Assembly (NCBI RefSeq): GCF_025836975.1
Contig: NZ_CP107548.1
Coordinates: 1,612,001 to 1,676,000 of the forward strand
Source: Pollutimonas sp. M17
GTDB taxonomy: Bacteria > Pseudomonadota > Gammaproteobacteria > Burkholderiales > Burkholderiaceae_B
Length of the DNA: 64,000 bases
Direction of reading: 5' to 3'
Below are positions 10,480-22,480 of this stretch, piece after piece. The position numbers and the translations under genes were made by a program. Position 1 is the stretch's first letter. Each line of letters starts with the position of its first letter. Under the pieces are notes generated by a model. That model was not told the DNA's origin, ran no database searches, and worked only from the letters and a program-made list of their open reading frames with translations.

Positions 10480-11358
10480 CTAGTACACTGGCGCTTCGCC
10501 CTCGGGACGGCGCTTGAAGCGGCGGTGCACCCAATAGTACTGATCCGGTGTGCTGCGTATGCGTTCTTCCAGGAACTGGTTGGTGCGCAGCGCGTCGGCA
10601 TGGGCGTCGCCGCTGGGAAAGTTTTCCAGCGCGTCGAAAATATTCAGCCTGTAGCCGCGATAGCCGGGCAGCACCTCGGCCACGAAGGGCACGACGCGCG
10701 CGCCCGATAGCTGCGCCAGCCGGGATACGGCCGTCAGGGTGCAGGCCTGGACGCCGAAGAAAGGCACGAACACGGAGTCTCGCAGGCCGAAATCCATGTC
10801 GGCCGCCAGCATGATGGGAGTTCCCGACTTGAGCACCTTGAGTATCTCGCGGGCGCTGCCGTTGCGGGGAATCATCTTCGTGCCGAAGCGGCCCCGCTGC
10901 TCGCGCGAGATCGTGTCGGTGACGACGTCCGACATGGGAGTGTAGATCGAGGCGACGGGATGCAATATGGAGTAATACATGCAGGTCGCCTCTATGGCGG
11001 CAAAGTGGAATCCCAGGAAGATGGTGGGCTGCTCGTAGCGATCGCGCAGTTCGATGGCGCTGTTCAATTCGACCAGGCGGGACAGGGCGGCCGCGCTGCC
11101 ATACCACTGCATGCCTCGTTCCAGGTAGCTGCGTATGACATGCCTGAATGTCGAGCGCGCCAGCCCTTCGCGCTGGGCTTCGGAGTGTTCGGGAAAGCAC
11201 AGGCGCAGATTGGTGTGCAGGATGCGCTTGCGCTTGCCGGGGATTCTGTAAAGCAGCGATCCCAGCATTTCGCCCAGTCGGGCGACCAGGCCATAGGGCA
11301 GTGTTGAAAGGACGCGAAGAAGGCCTGATGTCAATGCGTTTTGTGTGCTGTTTTTCAT
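10480..11358 (-). CDS. LpxL/HtrB-family lipid A biosynthesis acyltransferase
   Basis: 292-residue lysophospholipid-acyltransferase-family protein that adds a secondary acyl chain to lipid A at the inner membrane. The active-site motif of the family, H-x4-D/E, appears as HFAAIE in LGFHFAAIEAT, and the second motif is in MLAADMDFGLRDSVFVPFFG. A hydrophobic N-terminal helix (GLLRVLSTLPYGLVARLGEML) anchors it; the end QYYWVHRRFKRRPEGE is typical of the family. Which acyl position it serves (LpxL or LpxM type) cannot be told from sequence alone. It is a single gene, divergent from tig. Confidence 0.88.
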   Translation of the reverse strand: MKNSTQNALTSGLLRVLSTLPYGLVARLGEMLGSLLYRIPGKRKRILHTNLRLCFPEHSEAQREGLARSTFRHVIRSYLERGMQWYGSAAALSRLVELNSAIELRDRYEQPTIFLGFHFAAIEATCMYYSILHPVASIYTPMSDVVTDTISREQRGRFGTKMIPRNGSAREILKVLKSGTPIMLAADMDFGLRDSVFVPFFGVQACTLTAVSRLAQLSGARVVPFVAEVLPGYRGYRLNIFDALENFPSGDAHADALRTNQFLEERIRSTPDQYYWVHRRFKRRPEGEAPVY

Positions 11359-11572
11359 GAAGGGGGGCGTGCGCGATGCAGGGAGCCCGTGTCAGGCCGG
11401 TCGATCATGCTAGCACGTTCTGTGGACGGGCTTGTGAAGTTTCGATCAAGGCGGCTGCATGCCCGGCGTCCCGGCGCGCCGCGGCCCTGGAAGCGGTGTT
11501 TGGATGGGCCTTTCGACTTTCCGGTAAAATGACTCGTTTATTCGTTCAATTACTCATTTATATAGGTCCCGA

Positions 11573-12883
11573 ATGCAACCCGAGGTTGAAATTTTGTCCG
11601 GCCTGGAGCGCCGTGTTGATCTGGCCGTTTCGATTGCCGATGTGGAAAAAGAAGTCCAGGCTCAGCTCAAGCGCGTCGCCCGCACCGCTAAAGTTCAGGG
11701 TTTTCGTCCAGGAAAAGCGCCGCTTTCCCTGATCGAGCGCAGCCATGGACCTGGCATCCGCTACGACGTGATCAACACCGAAGTCGGCCGTTCGCTGGAT
11801 AAGGTCATCGGCGAGGCCAAGCTGCGCGTCGCGGGCACGCCCAATCTGGAACCCAAGACCGAAGGCGTCGAAGAGGGCGTCATGGCGTTTTCGGCCACCT
11901 TCGAAGTCTATCCCGAAGTCCAGGTGCCCGAATTGTCGGCCCTGCAGGTCAAGCGCGCCCAGACACAGGTGGGCGATGCCGAAGTGCAGCGCACGGTCGA
12001 TATCCTGCGCAAGCAGCGCGCCAAGTACGAAGCGCGCGACGGCCGCGAAGCGCAAGACGATGACCGCATCACCCTGGATTTCGTGGGCACCATCGATGGC
12101 GTGGCCTTCGACGGCGGCGCCGCCGAGAAATTCCCGTTCGTCCTGGGCCAGGGCCGCATGCTGCCCGAATTCGAAACCGCCGTGCGCGGCATGAAGGCCG
12201 GCGAATCCAAGACGTTCCCGCTGACTTTCCCCGAGGAATACGGCAGCAAGGCCGTTGCCGGCAAGACGGCCGAGTTCAAGATCACCGTCACGGAAGTCGC
12301 CGAACCCGTCCTGCCCGAAGTCGATGCTGAATTCGCCAAGTCGCTGGGCCAGCCCGAAGGCGACGTCCAGAAGCTGCTGGCCGATGTACGCGCCAACATC
12401 GAGCGCGAGGTCAAGGCCCGCGCCCAGGCACGCACCAAGGCCAGCGTCATGGACGCGCTGGTGGAAGCATGCTCGTTCGAGGTGCCCAAGGCACTGGTCG
12501 AGAACGACGCGCAAGGCCGTGTCGCCGCCGCCCGCGAGGAACTCAAGCAGCGCGGCGTGCCCAATGCCGACTCCATGCCCATTCCTGCCGATGCGTTCAC
12601 GGCCGAGTCCGAGCGCCGCGTGCGCCTGGGCCTGCTGGTGTCCGAACTGGTGCAAAGCGCCGACCTGCAAGCCAAGCCCGAACAGGTTCGCGCCCGCATC
12701 GAGGAATTCGCCCAGAACTACGAGCAGCCCGCGCAAGTCGTGGCCTACTACCTTTCCGACCGTCAGCGCCGCGCTGAAATCGAAGCCATCGTGCTGGAAG
12801 ACAACGTGGTCGACCACGTCTTGTCCAAAGCGCAGGTCAGCGACGAGGACGTCGCCTTCGAAGAACTCATGGGGACCAACTAA
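11573..12883 (+). CDS. tig: trigger factor
   Basis: Ribosome-associated chaperone and peptidyl-prolyl isomerase that meets nascent chains at the exit tunnel. 436 residues: ribosome-binding N-terminal domain (1-110) with the loop GFRPGKAPLSLI, FKBP-type isomerase domain (about 160-245; DDRITLDFVGTIDG and FPFVLGQGRMLPEFE), and a C-terminal helical chaperone domain. The tail has the common acidic end. The stop TAA is followed directly by the clpP ATG, so the two are co-transcribed. An AT-rich leader with a TAAAAT box at about 11525 precedes it. Confidence 0.97.
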   Translation: MQPEVEILSGLERRVDLAVSIADVEKEVQAQLKRVARTAKVQGFRPGKAPLSLIERSHGPGIRYDVINTEVGRSLDKVIGEAKLRVAGTPNLEPKTEGVEEGVMAFSATFEVYPEVQVPELSALQVKRAQTQVGDAEVQRTVDILRKQRAKYEARDGREAQDDDRITLDFVGTIDGVAFDGGAAEKFPFVLGQGRMLPEFETAVRGMKAGESKTFPLTFPEEYGSKAVAGKTAEFKITVTEVAEPVLPEVDAEFAKSLGQPEGDVQKLLADVRANIEREVKARAQARTKASVMDALVEACSFEVPKALVENDAQGRVAAAREELKQRGVPNADSMPIPADAFTAESERRVRLGLLVSELVQSADLQAKPEQVRARIEEFAQNYEQPAQVVAYYLSDRQRRAEIEAIVLEDNVVDHVLSKAQVSDEDVAFEELMGTN

Positions 12884-13540
12884 ATGTCACGATTTACCGA
12901 TTTTTACGCCTCAATGTATGGTGGTGACTCGGTGACCCCAACGGGGCTGGGCTACGTGCCCATCGTGATAGAACAGTCCGGGCGCGGCGAGCGCTCGTAC
13001 GATATTTACTCGCGCCTGCTGCGCGAGCGCGTGATCTTCTTTGTCGGCCCCGTGAATGATCATTCCGCCAATCTGGTGGTGGCCCAGCTGCTGTTCCTTG
13101 AATCGGAAAACCCCGACAAGGACATCTCGCTGTACATCAACTCGCCCGGCGGTTCGGTTTATGCGGGCATGGCCATTTACGACACGATGCAGTTCGTCAA
13201 GCCCGATGTGTCCACGCTTTGCACCGGCATTGCGGCCAGCATGGGCGCTTTCCTTCTGGCGGCGGGCACCAAGGGCAAGCGCTATACCTTGCCCAATTCG
13301 CGCATCATGATTCACCAGCCCTCGGGCGGTGCGCAGGGGCAGGCCTCCGACATCCAGATCCAGGCGCGGGAAATCCTCAGCTTGCGCGAACGCCTGAACA
13401 CCATTCTGGCCAACAACACGGGGCAGCCAGTCGAACGCATCGAAGTGGACACCGAGCGCGACAATTTCATGTCGGCGGAAGATGCGGTATCGTATGGTTT
13501 GGTCGATAAAGTACTGGTCTCCCGCGCTGACGGGGCCTAG
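12884..13540 (+). CDS. clpP: ATP-dependent Clp protease proteolytic subunit
   Basis: Self-compartmentalised serine protease that forms the chamber for ClpX and ClpA. 218 residues; the catalytic Ser is in [11 protein letters not shown], the His in MIHQPSGG, and the Asp lies in the following [19 protein letters not shown] region. [17 protein letters not shown] is the oxyanion and substrate-groove segment. The ATG directly abuts the tig stop, and the reading frame is in good order throughout. A GC-rich hairpin with no T run (13551-13571) separates it from clpX. Confidence 0.97.
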   Translation: MSRFTDFYASMYGGDSVTPTGLGYVPIVIEQSGRGERSYDIYSRLLRERVIFFVGPVNDHSANLVVAQLLFLESENPDKDISLYINSPGGSVYAGMAIYDTMQFVKPDVSTLCTGIAASMGAFLLAAGTKGKRYTLPNSRIMIHQPSGGAQGQASDIQIQAREILSLRERLNTILANNTGQPVERIEVDTERDNFMSAEDAVSYGLVDKVLVSRADGA

Positions 13541-13550
13541 GCCAGCCGGT

Positions 13551-13571
13551 CGGTGGGCGCCGCGCCCACCG
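13551..13571 (+). other. GC-rich hairpin between clpP and clpX
   Basis: CGGTGGGCGC and GCGCCCACCG form a perfect 10-bp stem with a one-base centre, 11 bases after the clpP stop. It is not followed by a T run, so it is more likely an mRNA-stabilising or processing hairpin, or a partial attenuator, than a strong terminator. Confidence 0.55.
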
Positions 13572-13634
13572 GTTATTACCCGACAGGCAAGTTCTAGTAC
13601 TTTGTCCTGTCCACTGAACTGAACGAAGAGTTTT

Positions 13635-14945
13635 ATGCCTGAAAAAAAAGGATCGGCGGACGATAAAGTATTGCATTGTTCATTTTGCAATAAAAGCCAG
13701 CACGAGGTTCGCAAGCTGATCGCCGGACCCTCGGTTTTCATCTGCGACGAGTGCATCGACCTGTGCAACGACATCATTGTCGAGGAAAGCCAGGAAGCGG
13801 CCCGTGACGCGATCCGCAACGAATTGCCCACGCCCCACGAAATCAAGGCTTTCCTGGATGGCTACGTCATCGGCCAGGACATTCCCAAGCGCAACCTGGC
13901 GGTGGCGGTCTACAACCATTACAAGCGCCTGCGCTACGGCGAGGCCAAGGGCGATGGCGTCGAACTGTCCAAAAGCAATATCCTGCTCATCGGTCCCACC
14001 GGGTCGGGCAAGACGCTGCTGGCGCAGACGCTGGCCCGCATGCTGGACGTGCCTTTCGTGATGGCCGACGCCACCACGCTGACCGAGGCCGGCTACGTGG
14101 GCGAAGACGTCGAGAACATCATCCAGAAGCTGCTGCAGAACTGCAGCTACGATGTCGAGAAGGCGCAGCGCGCCATCATCTACATCGATGAAATCGATAA
14201 AATTTCGCGCAAGGCCGACAATCCATCCATCACGCGCGATGTTTCCGGCGAAGGCGTGCAGCAGGCCCTGCTCAAGCTGATCGAAGGCACGGTTGCGTCA
14301 GTGCCGCCGCAGGGCGGGCGCAAGCACCCCAACCAGGACTTCGTCCAGGTCGACACCACCAACATCCTGTTCATCGTAGGCGGCGCCTTCGACGGGCTGG
14401 AAAAAATCATCCGCGACCGCAGCGAAAGGTCGGGCATCGGTTTTTCCGCCACCGTGCGCGCCAAGACCGAGCGTGGCGTGGGCGAGCTGTTCGCCGAAGT
14501 CGAGCCCGAAGACCTCATCAAGTTCGGCCTGATCCCTGAACTGGTCGGACGCCTGCCCGTCGTGGCCACCCTGGAAGAGCTCCAGGAAGACACGCTGATA
14601 CGCATTCTTACCGAACCCAAGAATTCGCTGATCAAGCAGTTCCAGAAACTGTTCGAGATGGAAGAAGTCGAGCTCGAAGTGCGTCCCGCAGCGCTGGCGG
14701 CCATTGCCAAGCGCGCCATCAAGCGCCGCACAGGCGCCCGCGGGCTGCGCTCCATCGTGGAACAATCCTTGCTGGGCACCATGTACGAACTTCCTTCCCA
14801 GAAGAACGTCAAAAGGGTGGTGTTGGACGAAAATGCGGTCTCGGGCAAGGGCGCGCCCATGCTCATCTACGGGGACGAGGCCAAGGCGGCGGATGCCTCC
14901 GGCCGACAAGGGGCTTCCAAGAAGCTGAAGGATGCCGCCGCCTAG
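13635..14945 (+). CDS. clpX: ATP-dependent Clp protease ATP-binding subunit ClpX
   Basis: AAA+ unfoldase that feeds substrates into ClpP. 436 residues. The N-terminal zinc-binding domain has CSFC (15-18) and CDEC (37-40); Walker A is GPTGSGKT, Walker [11 protein letters not shown], sensor 1 and the arginine finger lie in the [21 protein letters not shown] region, and the RKH pore loop is present. The gene starts 94 bases after clpP; spacing and the intervening hairpin suggest both read-through and independent expression. Downstream is a hairpin (15042-15067) before lon. Confidence 0.97.
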   Translation: MPEKKGSADDKVLHCSFCNKSQHEVRKLIAGPSVFICDECIDLCNDIIVEESQEAARDAIRNELPTPHEIKAFLDGYVIGQDIPKRNLAVAVYNHYKRLRYGEAKGDGVELSKSNILLIGPTGSGKTLLAQTLARMLDVPFVMADATTLTEAGYVGEDVENIIQKLLQNCSYDVEKAQRAIIYIDEIDKISRKADNPSITRDVSGEGVQQALLKLIEGTVASVPPQGGRKHPNQDFVQVDTTNILFIVGGAFDGLEKIIRDRSERSGIGFSATVRAKTERGVGELFAEVEPEDLIKFGLIPELVGRLPVVATLEELQEDTLIRILTEPKNSLIKQFQKLFEMEEVELEVRPAALAAIAKRAIKRRTGARGLRSIVEQSLLGTMYELPSQKNVKRVVLDENAVSGKGAPMLIYGDEAKAADASGRQGASKKLKDAAA

Positions 14946-14993
14946 GAAATACCTTGGAATTACCGCTATGTAATCCGGAATTGCCGTTGTAGA

Positions 14994-15023
14994 CTTGAAA
15001 ACCTGGCTATCGTCACTACATAC
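14994..15023 (+). promoter_or_regulatory. candidate heat-shock (sigma-32-like) promoter of lon
   Basis: CTTGAAA at 14994-15000 matches the sigma-32 -35 box exactly. About 14 bases later the sequence CACTACATA only loosely matches the -10 box CCCCATNT. lon is commonly a sigma-32 gene in proteobacteria, which makes the assignment plausible, but the weak -10 keeps confidence low. Confidence 0.35.
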
Positions 15024-15041
15024 ACCTACAGGTAGTACTCA

Positions 15042-15067
15042 AAAAGGGAGGCCTTGGCTTCCCTTTT
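15042..15067 (+). terminator. hairpin between clpX and lon (terminator/attenuator)
   Basis: AAAAGGGAgGCC and GGCtTCCCTTTT form a 12-bp stem with one mismatch and a TT loop, ending in TTTT. It follows clpX by about 100 bases and lies only 31 bases before the lon ATG, so it may end the tig-clpP-clpX message or attenuate read-through into lon. Confidence 0.6.
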
Positions 15068-15098
15068 GCATCTAGAGGTAAATTTTAAGGAAATTACT

Positions 15099-17573
<2,475 letters not shown>

Positions 17574-17642
17574 TGCTTGTCGATCCCGGGGGCGTCTTTT
17601 GAAGCCGCCGCCTGGGCCGCTGACGCTGAAGGCTGTAGTCAA

Positions 17643-17684
17643 GGCTGAGTTCTGTATTGCACGGGGCTCAGCCCTTTTCTTTTT
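17643..17684 (+). terminator. probable terminator of lon
   Basis: GGCTGAG (17643-17649) and CTCAGCC (17667-17673) form a 7-bp stem with a 17-base loop, followed by CTTTTCTTTTTC. It is 70 bases after the lon stop. Confidence 0.6.
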
Positions 17685-17689
17685 CTTGT

Positions 17690-18043
17690 GCCTGTTTCGT
17701 TAGGTCTAATCGCTGGGCGTGCTTGCTGTCTGCTTGCTTGCATCAGCGCAGGTGGGTGGGGCTGCGCTTGAGTCATGTAGCGATCAGACGATGAAACTTG
17801 CGATACGCGCGAATATAGATGAAATGGATCGGAAGGGACTCTGAAAAGGGTGTTGATAGCTTAGGACGATTTCACCGTTCAGACGTCGGGATTCACTATG
17901 AGCGCCGTGCAATCTGTGAAGTGCTTGTGGTATCCAGCGTTCATGAGCCGGTCGGCCAATAGACGGCTCGAACGAATCCAAGCACCTCGGATCGATAGTA
18001 TCCAATCACTTTGGGCAATAATGGGCCTGGCCGATCAATGGAA
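17690..18043. other. non-coding stretch, no gene recognised
   Basis: About 350 bases between the lon terminator and the large palindromic element. Short frames occur on both strands (a 73-codon frame at 17784-18005 on the minus strand is the longest), but none resembles a known protein or has a ribosome-binding site. It could hold remnants of a lost gene; I see no repeat or RNA gene. Confidence 0.5.
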
Positions 18044-18270
18044 GGTGTCTGCAGGCATGGCTGGCCCGGCGGTTTACGCGTGCGCCGCGCAGGCCCTTCG
18101 TTTTGGGGAGGCAAGACCGCGCCTGCTCGAGCAACAAGGGTGTTGGCAGCCCGGGGGGCTGCCAACGTTGCGAGTTTCGCGGTCGCCCCAAAACGAAGGG
18201 CCTGCGCGGGAAGTCCTGGCTTGCCAGGACCGCAACGCGTTTAGCCGGGCCAGCCATGCCTGCAGACACC
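18044..18270. repeat. 227-bp nested palindromic element between lon and lexA
   Basis: The outermost arms, 18044-18070 and 18244-18270, are perfect 27-base inverted copies (beginning GGTGTCTGCAGGCATGG on the left). Inside, CAGGCCCTTCGTTTTGGGG near 18090 pairs with its complement near 18186, and the apex is a perfect hairpin, GTTGGCAGCCC/GGGCTGCCAAC (18141-18165). The right side carries an extra side hairpin, GTCCTGGC-TT-GCCAGGAC (about 18213-18230), missing on the left. The result is a branched cruciform lying between convergent genes. No open frame in it looks coding. It shares architecture, not sequence, with the two 161-bp elements at 46 kb. Confidence 0.85.
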
Positions 18271-18304
18271 GCTTGTCTTCCGAGCCAACGTCGCTACTCT
18301 TCCA

Positions 18305-18326
18305 TGGCGTCTTGGCCAAGACGCCA
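18305..18326 (-). terminator. perfect 22-base palindrome downstream of lexA
   Basis: TGGCGTCTTGG is followed directly by its complement, an 11-bp perfect dyad without a loop, 19 bases beyond the lexA stop codon. No T run follows on the minus strand, so this is at most a weak terminator or a 3' stabilising hairpin. Confidence 0.45.
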
Positions 18327-18344
18327 GCCAACGCGCCCGCACCC

Positions 18345-19007
18345 TTACTGCAGCGGCGTATCCCGTATCAAGCCCACGGCGATGCCTTCCAGCGAGAATT
18401 CGTCTTCGGCCGAAACGACGATGGGCTGGAAATCGGGGTTTTCGGGCAGAAGCTGGATGACCCGGCCGTCGCGGGAGAAGCGCTTGACGGTGACCTCGTC
18501 GCCCAGGCGGGCCACGACGATCTGGCCGTTGCGCGCGTCGGGCGATTTCTTGACCGCCAGAAGGTCGCCGTCCAGGATGCCCGCGTCGCGCATGCTTAAA
18601 CCGCGTACGCGAAGAAGGTAATCGGGAGTCTGGCTGAACAGCGCGGGTTCGATGCCGATTTCGCGTTCGACGTGTTCGGCGGCAAGAATGGGATTGCCCG
18701 CCGCCACGCGGCCCACCAGGGGCACCAGCAACTGCGACAGGGCGCTGCTGGCGGTTTCCAGCATGCTGGAGGACCTGTCGGCCGGCAGGTCGGGATCGAC
18801 CAGCCGTATGCCCCGCGAGGCGCCTGCCGTAAGCTCGATGGCGCCTTTCCTGGCCAGTGCCTTCAGATGGTCTTCGGCGGCGTTGGCCGATTTGAAGCCC
18901 AGGGCGCGCGCGATTTCGGCCCGCGTCGGCGGAAAGCCGCTGCGGGTGATTTCGCTGCGTATGAGTTCGAGTATTTGCTGCTGACGCTCGGTAAGCTTGA
19001 CGGCCAT
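18345..19007 (-). CDS. lexA: LexA repressor
   Basis: 220-residue SOS repressor that cleaves itself when RecA filaments form. The N-terminal winged helix (1-70) starts [13 protein letters not shown] and contains [14 protein letters not shown]. The cleavage bond is Ala103-Gly104 in VAAGNP; the nucleophile is Ser138 in [10 protein letters not shown] and the general base Lys175 in EVTVKRF. One small variation is Leu instead of the usual acidic residue before the serine (GLSM). It is autoregulated through the SOS box at 19019-19034, 12 bases upstream of the start. It lies between tyrB (upstream, same strand) and the palindromic element. Confidence 0.97.
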   Translation of the reverse strand: MAVKLTERQQQILELIRSEITRSGFPPTRAEIARALGFKSANAAEDHLKALARKGAIELTAGASRGIRLVDPDLPADRSSSMLETASSALSQLLVPLVGRVAAGNPILAAEHVEREIGIEPALFSQTPDYLLRVRGLSMRDAGILDGDLLAVKKSPDARNGQIVVARLGDEVTVKRFSRDGRVIQLLPENPDFQPIVVSAEDEFSLEGIAVGLIRDTPLQ

Positions 19008-19012
19008 GGCAA

Positions 19013-19040
19013 TCCAGACTGTGTTTTTATACAGTCTGGA
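19013..19040. promoter_or_regulatory. SOS box (LexA operator) of lexA within a 10-bp-arm dyad
   Basis: The core 19019-19034 is CTGTGTTTTTATACAG, a perfect match to the CTGT-N8-ACAG LexA box. It is embedded in a longer exact dyad with 10-base arms, TCCAGACTGT and ACAGTCTGGA (19013-19022 and 19031-19040). Lying 6-33 bases upstream of the lexA ATG, it is positioned for autorepression. Confidence 0.92.
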
Positions 19041-19071
19041 TTCTGCAATACTTTCAGTGAAAGATCAAGCC

Positions 19072-20274
19072 TTAAGCCAGGACTTTGGCGATCGAGGCCG
19101 CCACGTAGTCGATATTGCGGCTGTTCAGCGCGGCAACGCAGATGCGTCCGCTGCTGACCGCGTACACGCCATGTTCATCGCGCAGGCGGTCCACTTGTTC
19201 GGCGGTCAGGCCCGAGTATGAGAACATGCCGCGCTGGGCCAGGACGAAATCGAAGTTCTGGGTGACGCCGTGGGACTTGAGCTTTTCGACCAATTGCACG
19301 CGCATGCTGCGGATGCGTTCGCGCATGGCGGCCAGCTCGTTTGTCCACAGGCTGTAGAGCTCGGGCGTGTTCAGCACCGTGGCGACCACGGTGCCGCCGT
19401 GCGTGGGCGGGTTGGAGTAGTTGGTGCGGATCACGCGCTTGAGCTGGCTGAGCACGCGGCCGCTTTCTTCCTTGCTGGACGAAACCAGGGTCAGCGCGCC
19501 GACGCGCTCGCCGTACAGCGAGAAGGACTTGGAAAAGGACGAACTGATGAACATGGTCAGGTCGTGCTGCGCGAACAGGCGGACGACCGATGCGTCTTCT
19601 TCGAGGCCGTCGCCGAAGCCCTGATAGGCGATGTCTAGGAAGGGCACGAGATTGCGGGCCTTGACGGCTTCGACGATCTGCTGCCATTGCTCGAAGCTGG
19701 GGTCCACACCCGTGGGGTTGTGGCAGCAGGCGTGCAGGACGACGATGGTCTGCTCGGGCAGCGCTTGCAGCGAAGCCAGCATGCCTTCGAAGTCCAGGCC
19801 ATGCGTGGCGGCGTCGTAGTAAGGATAGGTTTCCACGGTGAAACCGGCGCGCTCGAACAGGGCGCGGTGGTTTTCCCAGCTGGGGTTGCTGATGACGACC
19901 TTGGAGCCCGGCAGCAGTTGCTTCAGGAAATCGGCGCCGATCTTCAGGGCGCCCGTGCCGCCCAATGCCTGGGCGGTCAGCACGCGGCCCGCCGCGATAA
20001 GGGGCGAGCCTTCGCCCAGCAGCAGGGTTTGCGCGCCTTTGTTGTAGCCGGGTATGCCTTCGATGGGCAGGTAGCCGCGCGCGGCATGCGCTTCGATGCG
20101 CGCCGTTTCGGCCTTGCTGACCGCGTCCAGAAGGGGAATCCGCCCTTCGTCATCGTAGTACACGCCCACGCCAAGATTGACCTTGCCGGTTCGGGTATCC
20201 GCGTTATATTGTTCGTTCAGGCCTAGGATGGGGTCGCGCGGAGCGAGTTCGACGGATTCGAAGAGAGATTTCAT
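19072..20274 (-). CDS. tyrB: aromatic amino acid / aspartate aminotransferase
   Basis: 400-residue class I PLP-dependent aminotransferase that makes tyrosine and phenylalanine (and aspartate) from the 2-oxo acids with glutamate. The PLP lysine is in SSSFSKSFSLYGERVGAL; HACCHNPTGVDPS and IRTNYSNPPTHG are the diagnostic segments of the AspC/TyrB group. The N-terminus LAPRDPILGLNEQYN is equally typical. TyrB and AspC are hard to separate by sequence, so the symbol is the best guess. Divergent from uvrB; lexA lies downstream but has its own promoter. Confidence 0.88.
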   Translation of the reverse strand: MKSLFESVELAPRDPILGLNEQYNADTRTGKVNLGVGVYYDDEGRIPLLDAVSKAETARIEAHAARGYLPIEGIPGYNKGAQTLLLGEGSPLIAAGRVLTAQALGGTGALKIGADFLKQLLPGSKVVISNPSWENHRALFERAGFTVETYPYYDAATHGLDFEGMLASLQALPEQTIVVLHACCHNPTGVDPSFEQWQQIVEAVKARNLVPFLDIAYQGFGDGLEEDASVVRLFAQHDLTMFISSSFSKSFSLYGERVGALTLVSSSKEESGRVLSQLKRVIRTNYSNPPTHGGTVVATVLNTPELYSLWTNELAAMRERIRSMRVQLVEKLKSHGVTQNFDFVLAQRGMFSYSGLTAEQVDRLRDEHGVYAVSSGRICVAALNSRNIDYVAASIAKVLA

Positions 20275-20342
20275 TTTGAGGGAGTAAGGGTGGGAAGAGA
20301 AACTCGAAACATTAGTGTGATAATAAGGGGTTTACCCTGAAA

Positions 20343-22376
20343 GTGTCCAGCATGAACGCTCCCGCGCCCGGCTTCATAGAATACCCCGACAGTCCATTCC
20401 AGCTGTATCAGCCCTATCCCCCGGCGGGCGATCAGCCCACGGCGATCGACGCGCTGGTCGAGGGCATCGACGATGGGTTGATGTACCAGACTCTGCTGGG
20501 CGTCACCGGTTCGGGCAAGACCTATACCATGGCCAATGTCATCGCCCGCACGGGGCGCCCGGCCATCGTGCTGGCGCCCAACAAGACACTGGCGGCGCAG
20601 TTGTATGCCGAAATGCGCGAATTCTTCCCCAACAATGCGGTCGAATATTTCGTTTCCTACTATGACTACTATCAGCCCGAGGCCTATGTGGCGGCGCGCG
20701 ACCTGTTCATCGAAAAGGATTCGTCCATCAATGAACACATCGAGCAGATGCGGCTGTCGGCCACCAAAAGCCTGTTGGAGCGGCGCGACACGGTCATCGT
20801 GGGTACCGTGTCGTGCATCTACGGCATCGGCAATCCCGGCGATTACCATGCCATGGTGCTGACCCTGCGCACCGGCGACCGCATCGCCCGGCAGGAGTTG
20901 CTGGGCCGCCTGGTGGCCATGCAGTATGAACGCAACGACGTGGAATTCGTCCGGGGCAATTTCCGGGCGCGCGGCGAGATCATCGATGTCTTCCCGGCGG
21001 AGCATGCCGAGCTGGCCTTGCGCATCACCTTGTTCGACGACGAGATCGAGACGCTGGAGATGTTCGATCCATTGACGGGCAAGGTCAAGCAGAAGATTCC
21101 GCGCTTCACCGTTTTCCCCAGCTCCCACTACGTCACGCCGCGCGAGACCGTGCTGCGCGCCATCGAGACCATCAAGATGGAGCTGCGCGAGCGCCTGGCC
21201 GCGCTGACGGCCGACGGCAAGCTGGTGGAAGCGCAACGGCTGGAGCAGCGCACCCGCTTCGACCTGGAAATGCTGCAGGAACTGGGTTTCTGCAAGGGTA
21301 TCGAGAATTATTCCCGCCATCTGTCCGGCGCCTTGCCCGGCGAACCGCCGCCCACGCTCATCGACTACCTGCCCGCCGATGCATTGATGTTCATCGACGA
21401 AAGCCATGTCACCATGGGCCAGCTGAGCGCCATGTACCGGGGAGACCGCTCACGCAAGTCGACGCTGGTTCAGTTCGGCTTCCGCCTGCCGTCGGCCATG
21501 GACAACCGGCCGCTGCAGCTGGAGGAGTTCGAGCAGCGCATGCGCCAGTGCGTCTTCGTATCCGCCACGCCATCCACCTACGAAAAGGAGCATGCCGACA
21601 ATGTGGTCGAGCAGGTGGTCCGGCCCACGGGCCTGGTCGACCCCGAGGTGGAGGTGCGGCCGGCGCTGACGCAGGTCGACGATCTGCTCGGCGAAATCAA
21701 GAAGCGGGTGGCCCGGCAGGAGAGGGTGCTGGTCACGACCCTGACCAAGCGCATGTCGGAAGACCTGACCGATTACCTGACCGAGAACGGCCTGAAGGTG
21801 CGCTATCTGCACTCGGACATCGATACCGTGGAGCGGGTGGAGATCATCCGCGACCTGCGGCTGGGGGTATTCGATGTGCTGGTGGGCATCAACCTGCTGC
21901 GCGAAGGCCTGGACATTCCGGAAGTATCGCTGGTGGCCATCCTGGATGCCGACAAAGAGGGATTCCTGCGATCCGAGCGCAGCCTGATCCAGACCATGGG
22001 CCGGGCCGCGCGCAACCTGAACGGACGAGCCATCTTGTATGCCGACCGGATCACCGACTCCATGCGCCGGGCCATGGACGAGACGGAGAGGCGGCGCGTC
22101 AAGCAACTGGAATTCAATGCCAAGCACGGCATCACGGCGCGCAGCGTCAGCAAGGCGGTGCGTGAGATGATCGATGGTGTGATGGTGGCGCCCGAAGCGG
22201 CATCGGCCGTCGACGATATTGCGCCCGAGGTATTGCGCGACGACAAGTCGCTGGCCAGGGAGATCCGCCGGCTGGAAAAGCTGATGATGGATCATGCCAA
22301 GAATCTGGAATTCGAGCAGGCGGCCGCCGCGCGGGACTCGCTGAACCGGCTCAAGCAAAAAGCCTTGCTTTCGTGA
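20343..22376 (+). CDS. uvrB: excinuclease ABC subunit B
   Basis: Damage-verifying helicase of nucleotide excision repair. 677 residues: Walker [14 protein letters not shown], beta-hairpin [11 protein letters not shown] that inserts between DNA strands, helicase motifs through [17 protein letters not shown] and QTMGRAARN, and the C-terminal UVR motif (about 635-670) for UvrC contact. The start is taken as GTG 20343, which has AAGGGG 12 bases upstream; an ATG three codons on (20352) is possible. I see no LexA box in the 68-bp divergent gap to tyrB, unlike uvrB in some proteobacteria. A strong terminator follows at 22444. Confidence 0.96.
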   Translation: MSSMNAPAPGFIEYPDSPFQLYQPYPPAGDQPTAIDALVEGIDDGLMYQTLLGVTGSGKTYTMANVIARTGRPAIVLAPNKTLAAQLYAEMREFFPNNAVEYFVSYYDYYQPEAYVAARDLFIEKDSSINEHIEQMRLSATKSLLERRDTVIVGTVSCIYGIGNPGDYHAMVLTLRTGDRIARQELLGRLVAMQYERNDVEFVRGNFRARGEIIDVFPAEHAELALRITLFDDEIETLEMFDPLTGKVKQKIPRFTVFPSSHYVTPRETVLRAIETIKMELRERLAALTADGKLVEAQRLEQRTRFDLEMLQELGFCKGIENYSRHLSGALPGEPPPTLIDYLPADALMFIDESHVTMGQLSAMYRGDRSRKSTLVQFGFRLPSAMDNRPLQLEEFEQRMRQCVFVSATPSTYEKEHADNVVEQVVRPTGLVDPEVEVRPALTQVDDLLGEIKKRVARQERVLVTTLTKRMSEDLTDYLTENGLKVRYLHSDIDTVERVEIIRDLRLGVFDVLVGINLLREGLDIPEVSLVAILDADKEGFLRSERSLIQTMGRAARNLNGRAILYADRITDSMRRAMDETERRRVKQLEFNAKHGITARSVSKAVREMIDGVMVAPEAASAVDDIAPEVLRDDKSLAREIRRLEKLMMDHAKNLEFEQAAAARDSLNRLKQKALLS

Positions 22377-22443
22377 ACCGTTCTGGTCGACGAGCCGATG
22401 GCGGCGATCATCCATCCTTACTGCTTGCGGTTGTATGCTTAAA

Positions 22444-22480
22444 ACAAATTGTTGGGAAACCCCAACAATTTGTAGTTTTT
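22444..22480 (+). terminator. rho-independent terminator of uvrB
   Basis: ACAAATTGTTGGG (22444-22456), loop AAAC, then CCCAACAATTTGT (22461-22473): a perfect 13-bp stem followed by AGTTTTT. About 70 bases after the uvrB stop. Confidence 0.9.

Noticed and set aside
17784-18005. 73-codon minus-strand frame between lon and lexA
   Set aside because: No ribosome-binding site, no recognisable family; chance frame in intergenic DNA.
20275-20342. A LexA box in the tyrB-uvrB gap
   Set aside because: Looked for CTGT-N8-ACAG because uvrB is SOS-controlled in some bacteria; no acceptable match found.
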